From Solanum dulcamara (lineage: Eukaryota; Streptophyta; Magnoliopsida; Solanales; Solanaceae): a DNA stretch of 64,000 nt. A program made the translations under genes and the position numbers. Below are positions 35,962 to 46,269 of the stretch, piece by piece (position 1 is the first letter of the stretch; every line of letters begins with the position of its first letter). Under the pieces are notes generated by a model. It did not search any database. It saw only the letters and a program-made list of their open reading frames with translations, and had not been told where the DNA came from. The DNA lies in the NCBI RefSeq assembly GCF_947179165.1, contig NC_077247.1, positions 48,590,935-48,654,934 of the forward strand, written 5' to 3'.

Positions 35962-38314
35962 TTAAGTTGCAGCAACTGAATCTTCTTCTTGAGAAACTCC
36001 AAAAACGTTGTTTAAAAGCATGGCTAATCGTACTCCACCTTGTGCTACTCGTTTCATCACTATTGGAAGTCTTGAATTAAAGTAATCATCTGGACAAATT
36101 AAAACAGATTAAATGTTAATTAAAACTGTCTTTCTTTTTCAAATTAATACTATTATTTTTCAAATTTATTTTTCCAAAATAATATTAATTTGTAAATACC
36201 TGATAAAGTTTCACCAGCTTCAACACCTTTGTATCCCCATTTGCATGCTATATTTATACTTTCCGTTGCAAACCTGGTAAATCACATCAACAATTAATCA
36301 TTTTCTAAGGGTCAAGTGCCTGACATCGCTATTTAAGTCATAATCAAAGTATATATGTTTTTGTACATTTAGTCGTTTCAGAATCAACTTCTGACTTACA
36401 TATTGAAGTTGAAAAAAATTTGAGTATGTACAGATTTAGGGTTACAACTCACTTGTTCACACAAGAAAAGACATTGCCACATTCTCTCCAAGAAGCAAGA
36501 TCATCGGACCAAATTCCCTGAGAATGTATGTGCATTAATTAACCACACATATAACTACCTATGTCATATGACATAGTAATTTTAATCTAGGTTTAATGTA
36601 TAGTCAATTTCATAAACTTGTCGGGATATTCCATAAAGACAAACAAACTAAGTCATGTATCAATTGAACACCTCAATTCCTAATAAAATGTTTCAATTTG
36701 ACACTTTCCTGTTCAAATTTCAAAAAAACTTTTGCGTGTGTTTTCATTCATTTATTATACAGTTAAGTTAACCACATAAAATATGTCATCCCCTTAAGTA
36801 TAAGCATCAACCTCCAATAGAAAATACCTAAGGTTTTATGGCTTATTGAGGCGAATACGTATAATTAATGAAGATGTCATATTTCCTATGAATACCATAA
36901 ATGTTTTCGAAAATAGTTTTTTCGAATTTTGAACCGAAAAGTGTCTAATTAAAATACGTTATTAGGAGTCGAGGTGTTCAAATAAAACATGACTTAGAGC
37001 CCGTTTGGATTGGCTTATAAATTGCTGAAAATAAGTTTTTTTGAGTGTTTGACTGACCAACTTAAAGTCAATTTATGCTTAAAATAAGCCCCAAAAAATT
37101 CATTCAAACGTCTAAATAAAATATTGTGACAAGTTTAAGAGGCTGACTATGTACTAAGCCGTTAATCTATATGATGAAATTAATAAAGCTCTTACGTCAG
37201 TGAAGTTTCCTTCAATGTCTTCTTCAAGGAGATTTACATCCTTTGCATAGTAGTCTTTGGCAGCTGTTAGAATTATCTCTCTATCCCATACCTATAACAT
37301 TATTTTTTTTATGAGGAAAATATACGTCGTTGATCATCTGAATGCATTAACTTTAAATCATGGATCGAGCTCAGTAGTTATATACTTACATGGTGCAAGT
37401 TTGATTTATGTCTAAACCAGCGCAAATCAATACTGTTTCCTCCAGCATCACTTGTAAAGCCAACATGCATTGGCTGAAATCACCAAAACAAGAAGGTAAC
37501 AATTTTTTTAAAAAAAATAATCATACGTTGATTGCTATAGATTATTTAACGTTCAAAACATACTTGATGGATATCTCCCATGAAATGTGACAAGAACAGC
37601 AAGGCTTCTGTCATATTATCTGTAATTATTGATAAATTAAATGGCATAATAAGTGAATCACCTCATACATTATAAAAAATTTACTATTTAATTTGATTCT
37701 TACATCGACGATCGGAAGTCCCCTCTCTGTAGTGAGAGAGTTGAGTAGTAAAGTTCTGAATTGCACCAGCAACACACATATCCTTCACTCCATGTTGATC
37801 ATGACAGTCCCCTTTTCATCATACAAAAGAACATTATGAGTTTTTGGACCAAGTCATATAATATTTTGGGATCAAATTGTGAAAAAAGAGAAAAGACATC
37901 TTTTTTTGATGCATTTGACTTACTTTCATAATCAAAGTTGCAAGCTTTATCTGGGGTATCAATGAAGTGTAGAGAGCTTGTCCACCTATACTTATACCAG
38001 TGCCGGACTTGGTCCGGCCACACACAGAGGGCCGATAAGTCGCCGTTAACATATTCTGGCAACAACATCTTGACTGCCTGAGCTGCCTCATTATTCAACA
38101 AGTCCTGTTTCCACATGCAATAGTTCTTATTATTTGAAGGGGAAAAAAAACATTTTTCAAATACATGTTGAATATCAAGAAATTCAAATACCTGCGCGAT
38201 GCGACAAGTCATCATATGGCCCTCTTTGCTCCATGCTTCAACACCAGGCTGGTTGATAAAAGCAAGACAGAGAAAGAAAATAATGCTTAATAAAGTTGAC
38301 CTCAACATCCTCAA
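35962..38314 (-). CDS. TBN1: Bifunctional S1/P1-type nuclease (TBN1/BFN1 orthologue)
   Basis: Secreted zinc-dependent nuclease that cuts single-stranded DNA and RNA and is linked in plants to senescence and programmed cell death. Nine exons on the minus strand: 38192-38314, 37924-38104, 37704-37811, 37564-37619, 37390-37473, 37196-37291, 36453-36517, 36200-36273, 35962-36089; 304 residues. The first 27 residues form a signal peptide, so mature residue 1 is Trp28, as the family requires. The zinc ligands are all present: W28 and H33 (WSKEGH), Asp in WPDQVR, His in LHFIDTP, SHFMGDIHQPMH, and HHVWD. The protein is close to tomato TBN1 from memory, with several substitutions, which supports a Solanum source. 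A TATA box lies at 38378. Intron 6 carries nested MITEs. It stands 0.4 kb downstream of a paralogous nuclease gene on the same strand. Confidence 0.93.
36590..37160. mobile_element. Nested MITEs in intron 6 of the nuclease gene
   Basis: The outer MITE has inverted arms: left AATGTATAGTCAATTTCATA, AACTTGTCG and AAGTCATGTATCAATTGAAC; right GTTCAAATAAAACATGACTT, GACAAGTTTAAGAGGCTGAC and TATGTACTAAG. The right arm is split by a second element at about 36997-37112 that opens AGCCCGTTTGGATTGGCTTA and ends near CATTCAAACG. Nothing here is coding. Both lie between exon 6 and exon 7 and do not affect the splice sites. Confidence 0.7.
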
Positions 38315-38377
38315 AGAAGTTCTATAGCTTGACAGGTATCGAAAACCAGAAATATCCCACCAAAATTGGGCTTGTTC

Positions 38378-38386
38378 TATATATAC
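38378..38386 (-). promoter_or_regulatory. TATA box of the TBN1-type gene
   Basis: The minus strand reads TATATATAG about 65-70 bases upstream of the start codon at 38314, a good distance for a leader of about 40 bases. Confidence 0.6.
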
Positions 38387-38638
38387 AAATGGTTCTTAAT
38401 GTGTACAAGATGAAGATTCCTCTTATCTTAAGTAAAATAGAGGTTGATTATCCAGAAAAGTAACGTACAGCATATTACAATATAATACAGCATCTATCAC
38501 ATGTAATGGACTAGTTGTACATCTAAAGGTATATTTTATTACACCTTTATAAATATAATAGTTGACTTATAAGGCACTTAAGTAGGTTTCAGTTCTTGGC
38601 GTGAGGGAAACTCCCAAGTTATAAAGGAAGTTGAATAC

Positions 38639-38738
38639 ATAGAGTGGACCCCTATCTGCGACTTCCTTCTGCAGCTTATCTTCATTGTATAGAGTGGACC
38701 CCTATCTGTGACTTCCTTCTGCAGTTTATCTTCATTGT
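38639..38738. repeat. 50-bp tandem duplication across the second nuclease stop codon
   Basis: Units 38639-38688 and 38689-38738, both starting ATAGAGTGGACCCCTATCTG, differ at two positions. The unit at 38689-38738 contains the last codons and stop (38732-38734) of the second nuclease gene. The other lies in its 3' untranslated region, giving a duplicated stop-codon context. Confidence 0.9.
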
Positions 38739-41700
38739 GCAGCAACTGATGAGTTTTTAGTGAAAATTCGGTTGAGAACTTCGGCCAAGCGGACCCCACT
38801 TTGCGCCAACCTCTTCTCCACAACAGGAAGACGAGAGAGGAAGTAATCATCTGGGGAAAAAAACAGATACTCGAAGATTAGTAATATATTGAATACAATC
38901 TTGTGTAATATTTTGTGATGCACATGGAGGCTTTCTCTATGTCAGCTAATTATTATTACAGAAAGAACATAGCTGTACATATAGCTTGGTTTTCCATGTG
39001 TATTTTATAGGCAATTGATTTGTAGAGAAGATATGTTAAGAAAATGGATCCATCATCCATCTAAAGGCAAAGCAAGATCATGTAACAATAATGAAGAGAT
39101 AAGGATGAAAACAAAATTACATATACACGTCGGTCTAATTATTATCAACCAGGCAATAGAAGATTTGCCAACATCACGTAACAGCATGTCCAATAATGGG
39201 TTGATCAGCATCTCGAGCTCAGTCATTACAGAACACAGCATAATTGAATGTTTTCTTCTGAATTTGGTGTTCTCGTAGTTAGAGTCACAAAGGAAAAGCT
39301 TCCGCTGATGACACTCAGATTAAGACGTGAAACTTGTTCATAAAGCAATTTTGTTTTTAACCTTTTCCTGATCTAATTAGATGATTAAGAGGGTTATCCA
39401 ATATGAAAACATTATAAATGCCTAGCAGCTCGTTCAAATAAAAGCTAGAAAGTGAAATAAGACCACAGAGAACCAGTTTTACCTGTTAAAGTGCTTCCCG
39501 GGGTTGCATTTCTGTAGGCAAACTTGCAGGCCAAACGGACACTTTCAGAAGCATACCTGTAAAAACAAATTCCTCAAAATAGTGCATTGTTTTTATATAT
39601 ATGTACGTATGTATATATATAAACCACACCCGTTTAGTGCGAAATCGATAATCCTTGAAGACAATGACTCATTAATTAAATACAATTACGCATTAATATA
39701 AGGAAGCACAATATTCACATGGTTTAGTCAATTATACCTATGTCCATAACAAGATAAGAGTAGTTAACCAAATTACAGATACAAGAGAGTATAAAGCTAG
39801 AGTATCTATAATTAATCCAAAAATTAACCCAAGATACACATAATACACTCGCAAAGATACTCACTGAATATGTTTTCTAGTACTTAATACTTCAAAGATC
39901 AAAACACCTTAATCCACAAGGCAAAGAAAAAAGTGAGGGAGAAAGGTGTTGCCGGTTCCAAGGGACAAAAGGAAACGGAAAAGAATACACTTACAGGTCA
40001 GGACAAACCAGCTCCTTGCAATTTTCCCAAGATGGAGCATCATCGGACCATTCATCCTATTTAAAGATACAAGTATATAAATCATAAGCGATGATGGTAA
40101 TAATGAGAACAGAAGAAATGACAGGATCAACAATTAAACTCTCTTTTCCTTGACAAATATCCCGAACACGATGTTTTCTCCAGGTCTTGATAAGCTAGTG
40201 AAAGAGTCATACTCAAACTGCTAGGTTTTGAGCTAAACAAATTCAAGAGTTAGTGCTATCTATACATCCAAAACATAAAGAAAATTGCACGAACTTGCAG
40301 TGTCATGGAAGCAACTCCCCTTAGAGATAGTGATTGAACATCCTTATAACCTTTTGAACATCCATTGTGTAACCTTCCTCTTATTTCTGGATAACAAAAC
40401 ATCATTTGGAAAGAAAGAGTTTTTTTAATTTAATTTTCTCCCCTAAACTATCTCACTTTACATAATACTGAAGAAAGATTTTCTATATAAGCTAGGAAAA
40501 ACAATTTGTTACATCTTGCTGGGTCAGAAAGTGGAATCCATGTGAAGCAGATTTTGACTACAATTTCAGAGACTCAGTTTATGCTAAAAGCACGCAAATA
40601 TTTTCTTTAAGAAAACAAAAGACAGTGAGATTCTTTACAATGAGCACTGTGGCACTGGAATGATGAAATACTCCCACAATATTCATGCACAATATTACAA
40701 TTCCCAACATCACTTGAAGAAATGTAAAGTTCATATCTCTAACAAATAGATATGTAATACTGTGTACGAAGAAATCAACTAAAACTTACAGTGATGTTTC
40801 TCAGAAGAGCTTGTGTCATTAACATTATATCAGATTTGTAGTATGTCTTTAACGCAGATTCAATAATCATGGTATCCCATACCTGAAAAAGTTAAGTCAA
40901 GAGGTTACAGTGACTGTTTCTAATAGATATCTGATTTGTGCGTGGCTCACATTAAATAATTTAATGTTTCAAAATACACCCCTTCTCTTGTATGTATACA
41001 GTTTAAGATGTATATACTACTTCTCCAGTATTGTTTGACAGGTAAAGATAAGAAGAGGTAAACATGCTCAGAACTTGCCATTTGTTTTGAAAGTAGAGAA
41101 AAGTGGATACGTAATTTGAGAGTTAGAAAGAAGGCACTATCTAAATATATTTCAAATGAAAAGGACTATAAATGATAGACACTTTGTATAATTGATGGTA
41201 ACATGAAGTAAATAAGTTTGCTCAAAGATGATACACTTCAACAATTTTGTTTAGTGATCCAAAAGAATGAGATCAGAATGACTTGATACTCAAAAGAAAC
41301 GCACAACCTACATGGTGCAAATTAGTCTTCCTCCTGTACCAACGAACTATTATACTGTTTCCACCAAGATCTCCAGTGAAACCAACATGAAGAGGCTGCA
41401 CACAGAAAAACAAAGTAAGATAAAATTAAATTTACCTTCCAGGACTTCCATTTTCTTTTCCTGATCACCACTCAAATTTAGATAGTTAAGAAACATCAAA
41501 TATATATGCTGTACAAGCTTTGGATTTGATGAGGCCTGTCTCATGATCATATTTTCTTTATCAGTAATCCTGTCTTGTGATCATATTTCAGATATCCACA
41601 TGACAAAATGCAAAGATACAACTGGTTTATAAAAAGATAATTGGTGAGAGACACACATACAAAAAAAGAAGATAAACTTGTTACGTGTCCTACAGGGCTT

Positions 41701-44379
41701 GGAATTTTTTCTCAAAAATCAAGCTTATCAGTCACATGCTTCCCAGACGACCAACTTTTACAAGAAAAGTTAATGATTGAAACAAGGTCCAAAACAACTG
41801 TTTTTGGAGGTTCTACTAAAAGTAGCTGGTCACTTGAGTACAAGGTTCAGGTGTCATTGAATGATGGAAGAACTTAGTCTATTGAAATAGACTGGACCTC
41901 CCTATTTCATGTCCAGCCAAGCACAATGCAGGTAATTAGAGAGCTGGTTTCGTAAGAGAAGCACAGAACTACAGAGGCAGAGGAGTTCCTTTGAAAAGAA
42001 TATCAGCGTATAATAACATAGTCCTCGCAGTAGGAAATATCTCAATATTTAATTCGGAATTTCCATAACCAAAATAAATTTGGAGTGAGTGGGCCTCCAA
42101 AAAGGAGAGGGCATATATTTAGAGCATGGTACAACCACCCACTTAATCAGATTACATCGGTAAAAGGAAGCATATTACTCAGAAATGATGGCATTTCTAA
42201 TGGTTCAATTCCATGTCCCGTGGATAACTCCCATCATTTATGCCTTTAGGCTGCCTAAATTAGACTCCCTTGGGGTGCGACCCTTTCCCAGACGAAGGAT
42301 GCTTCGTGCACGCTACCCTTTTTTTTTATCTATAACAGAGGCATAGCAGTATGGACATTATTATTTAAGACTAAAAGAAGCTTATTCTTTAATCAAGTAT
42401 TTAGGACTAAAAGAAACTTATAGTAGTAGTTCCAAACATTTATATGCAGACACATACATTTGTGTGTAATTATAGTTACATACACCAAGGTTCCAGGTAA
42501 GGTAGCTGACCTGATGTACGTCACCAACAAAATGAGACAAGAACATAAGTGCTTCAGTCAAATTGTCTGTCACTAGAAATAATTAGTTCCAGTACAATAA
42601 ATGCATCAACAACACAGGGGGCAGTCTTCCTCACATTTTTCTGAATTCAAATCACTGTATCCCTGTGAAAGTTGAGTTGAGTAGTTGTATATTGCTCCCG
42701 TAACACACCTGTCCTTGTGCCCATGCCCATCATGGCAGTCTCCTATCAGAAAGTAGACCAAGGTTATTAATGGCTCAAAGCTAAGATACAAAAGTGCGTT
42801 AAAAGATTAATCTTAATATGCCATATCAGGGTTTATCGTTATAACAGAAAAAATGTCAACTATGAAATGCTGGATCAAGTGCAGTTGCTTTGGAGTCAGT
42901 GCACCAAGTAAACAGTAGAAAATGCAGACACGAGCTAGAAATCTTTTACCGTAATTCTCTTTTCATTTGATACCTAGGGAGTAAACTTGATACCAAAATG
43001 AATAGCTAACATGAATCAATTATATGTAGTGTCACTTACGGCAATATTTGTAATTGCACAAGAAATCAGGTGTGTCCACATAATGTAATGGAGAACTCCA
43101 GCGGTAGTGATAGTGGCGCCGAACCTCATCAGCCCAGGAGCAGATAGCTGCAAGATCACCTTCAGCTTGATCTGGGAGTAATACTTTGACTGCAGCCAAA
43201 GCATCTTCTGTTAGATATTCCTGAAAGACCCAAGAGATTCACATTAGCTTCCAAGAGAGAAGCTCGACCAATTTATTAATTTTATTTTGTCAGTCCTTTT
43301 CCATATGCTTGCTTCCACTCAAAGAAAAATATTAAAAACTTCACCTAATTTATAGTGCAGTGACAAACTTTAGATAAAATCTGTCAAAATTATAAATATG
43401 TCCACCATAACAAGTTTTTGGGAATGTCTCAATAGAATTTCAAGAATCTTCCTCTAGTACTGATACATAGACACCTTAACTTGGCCTCAACTGACAACTA
43501 AACACTCCAACTTTGAGGATGCAACCTATCTCTGTATTATGCCTTGATTAATTGAAGCACACAAAGAATATCTAATTTGAAAGCATTATGATTCGAAGTC
43601 ACTATATAATTGCCAGATCAAGTTACCAAAATCAGATGATTCTATCTAACACTATGTAACGGATAGTACCATGAGCTTCCAAAGTAGTATGTCTGAGTTT
43701 CCATCAAACAACAGTGTAGTCCCAATTTCCTCTTTTATTTCTTTAGTACCCTAGTTTGTTAAGATGGTGATTTCTACAATGTCCTGCTGTTCCAGATTAC
43801 TATTACACTCTTTATATTCAGTTGTAGCCACAATTTTAAAGCATTAATGAATGAAGGAAAGTCTTTTTTTTTCTCTATTTTGCTATTTTCATTTCTTTGT
43901 TTCCTTAAATCTTTGGTTTGGTTACTGAGACTTGTTCATTCCATTTCGGGTTGGCTAACGAATAGCTATATGCTACAATTCTGCAACAATGGATGCATAC
44001 CCATAAAACCGCTCAAGAGACTTCAGCCAATGCCAAATAGGAAATCAGATAACTAGTCAACGCAAATTCTTGCAAGCAAGTACATAAAGATTCAATCTTT
44101 ATGAATAAACCATACAAAGGGATCAAGATTAAGCACCCCATTATCCAAACATTCAATCTCTTCAAGAATTGACTCAGAAAATATACAGCTTAGCAGAACA
44201 GAAGAAAATGGTGAGCAAAAACTTCTTCTTTCTTTCAAAAAAAATACTTCATTTACCTCAGCAATTTTGCAGATAACATAGTGTCCTTCTTTTCCCCAAC
44301 CAAGAATTTTTTGAACCATCATCAGAACAACAGCTAGTCTTACAAACCATTTGAGCTCAAACCCACCCATCTTTTCCAA
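38732..44379 (-). CDS. ENDO: S1/P1-type endonuclease, second tandem copy
   Basis: Zinc-dependent secreted endonuclease paralogous to the TBN1-type gene beside it. Nine exons on the minus strand: 44257-44379, 43040-43220, 42635-42742, 42511-42566, 41312-41395, 40790-40882, 39995-40056, 39483-39556, 38732-38850; 299 residues. The first five exons have exactly the same lengths as in the neighbour (123, 181, 108, 56, 84). Signal peptide about residues 1-27, then Trp28 and His33 (WGKEGH). The other zinc ligands are visible in WADEVR, LHYVDTP, SHFVGDVHQPLH and HHVWD. It ends SVAAQ. Introns are much longer than in the neighbour, and intron 4 holds a SINE. Closest to the plant ENDO class rather than BFN1, but the exact orthologue was not tested. 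No frame break found. Confidence 0.9.
42195..42330 (+). mobile_element. tRNA-derived SINE copy in nuclease intron
   Basis: Contains GGTTCAATTCC (a B-box-like remnant), CTTGGGGTGCGACCC, GGATGCTTCGTGCACGC and a terminal T run (CCCTTTTTTTT). It resembles the 3' half of Solanaceae tRNA-derived SINEs, inserted antisense to the gene in intron 4. Confidence 0.65.
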
Positions 44380-44846
44380 TCAAATTACACAAGCTGTAGA
44401 AAGAAAATCAAGAAAAGAAAATGAATTCTGTGTAGTTTAAAGGTACAAATACAGTAACAAAAAAAGAAAAATAAGTAAATACATAAATGAAAAATATATT
44501 GAACCAGTTACTAGGGAGTGCTTTTGGTGCTTCAAGATTCAAGAATGACAAGATATTTTTAGGTGGAATAAACCCTAGAAATGGTACTGAACTGAAGAGT
44601 AACAGATGTAGTATTATATATAATAAGAATCAAAAGTTGTTGAATTAAGAAACGCGGTAATTTCAAAATTCTATTATTTTAATACTAAGATAATATGTAT
44701 TGGGTATTCAATTTCCAATTATGAATTTAAGGCCAAAACTATATTGTAAATTATGAGATTGCCATACTAAACGTGTCATTTTTAGTATGGTGTAAATCTA
44801 TTCCAATCATGTACTATATTACTTGTCAAAAGAAATATATATAAAA
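44380..44846. promoter_or_regulatory. Upstream region of the second nuclease gene
   Basis: A minus-strand TATA-like TATATATAA lies at 44614-44622, about 240 bases before the start codon. The remainder is AT-rich down to the copia element at 44847. No other gene. Confidence 0.4.
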
Positions 44847-45078
44847 TATTATAAAGTATTATTAGTGGATGTTTGAAGGGAAGCCAGTAACTGTTAAAGT
44901 TGCTATCTTTTTTTATTATTATTATTAGTGGATGTTTCATTAATTAAATGAACCACTTAAATGGCCAAGTTGTCCACCTTTTGTCTTTGTCAATTCACAC
45001 ACAAAAATTTCTCAACTCTCTCTTTCTCTTACCGTCACTTTTTCTTGTTAATTTGATAAGTTAGTTTGTTTTATAACA
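44847..45078 (+). repeat. 5' LTR of the copia element, altered
   Basis: Begins TATTATAAAGTATTA and ends TTTTATAACA. Relative to the 3' LTR it carries a 47-bp insertion at about 44875-44921 flanked by a 16-bp duplication. It also lacks about 45 bp that in the 3' LTR contain CTATAAATA, so its own promoter is probably lost. Confidence 0.85.
44875..44921 (+). mobile_element. Short SINE-head insertion in the copia 5' LTR
   Basis: Sequence GCCAGTAACTGTTAAAGTTG followed by a T run resembles the head of the SINE at 25350 (GAGTAACTGGTAAAGTTG). It is flanked by the perfect 16-bp direct repeat TTATTAGTGGATGTTT at 44859-44874 and 44922-44937, as expected for target-primed insertion. Confidence 0.65.
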
Positions 45079-45155
45079 CGTTATCAGCACGAGTCTCTAT
45101 CACTTTGAACTATTTTAAAAAGGTAACAAAATGGTAAGAATTTTATTTTCTTAAA

Positions 45156-46082
45156 ATGTCGAATATCTCTAAACTTGAATTTGTTGCTCTTGATATATCT
45201 GGAAAATGCTACTCATCATGGGTATTAGATGCCGAAATACACCTAGAATATATGGGTTTGACAGACACCATCAAAGATGACAATATGACATATAGTCAAG
45301 ACCGTGTCAAAGTCAGGATATTTCTCCGCCACCGTCTTGACGAGGGGTTAAAAACTTAAAATTGCAGTACCTCACATTAAAATACTCCCTTAAACTATGA
45401 AAGAATCTAAAAGAAAGATATAACCACCTAAAGTTGGTCATCCTTCCACAAGAACGTTATGATTGACTCAATTTGAGATTAATGGATTTTAAAAATATAA
45501 TTAAATATAATTTTTCCTTGTTTGAAATTATAGCATAGTTAAATTTATGTGGAGAAGAAATCACTGAGCAAGACAAACTTGAAAAAACATACTCCACATT
45601 TCATCCCCAAATATGCTCCTGCAGCAGCAATATTGCGAAAAAAGTTTTAAGAAATATTCTGAATTACTTTCTCACCTTCTTATTGTTGAATGCCAAAACA
45701 AATTGTTAATTAAAAAAATCATGATAGTCGGCTCATTGGTTCTTTGTCACTCCCTGAAGTGAATCAGACAAATTATAACCAACGAGAAAGAGGTCATGGC
45801 CCAAGTCATTATTGTGGTCGAAGAAAAAATTATAATCATGATGTTCGGCTGGCACCGAGAAATGATCAGCAATATAAAAAGAAAAGTGAGAAGCAAGAAG
45901 CTATATCAAAGAAAAATTCAGAAAGTATATGTCATAGATGTGGAGGTATGGGGCATTGGTCACGGGTCTGCCAGTTGTCAAAATATCTGGTTCAACTATA
46001 TCAAGCATCCTTGAAGAGAGCAGAAAATAATCCAGACACGAACTTTATCTCTGAAAATAATATTGAATGCATCTGGATGTAA
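45156..46082 (+). pseudogene. Copia gag remnant with zinc knuckle
   Basis: An N-terminal copia-type gag segment (KLEFVALDISGKCYSSWVLD) at 45156-45359 is followed by broken sequence. A CCHC zinc knuckle (CHRCGGMGHWSRVC) is encoded at about 45930-45971. Stops between the two parts show decay. Confidence 0.85.
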
Positions 46083-46269
46083 CTGATTTCTTCAATTTTC
46101 CAGAAGGAAATATAAATATTGATAAGCCTGATAATATTTAAATAATTTTCTTTTTATTTGTTTGTACTAAATAATATGTTTATATTTTTTTAATTCATGT
46201 AAATAAATAAAATTTGTGTAATGAGTCATGTTTTAATTATAATATTTACTTTATTTCTTTTAAAAGAAA

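Noticed and set aside
37834..38091. 85-codon ORF in another frame of the TBN1-type exon 2
   Set aside because: Shadow of the true frame, which contains the zinc-ligand motifs.
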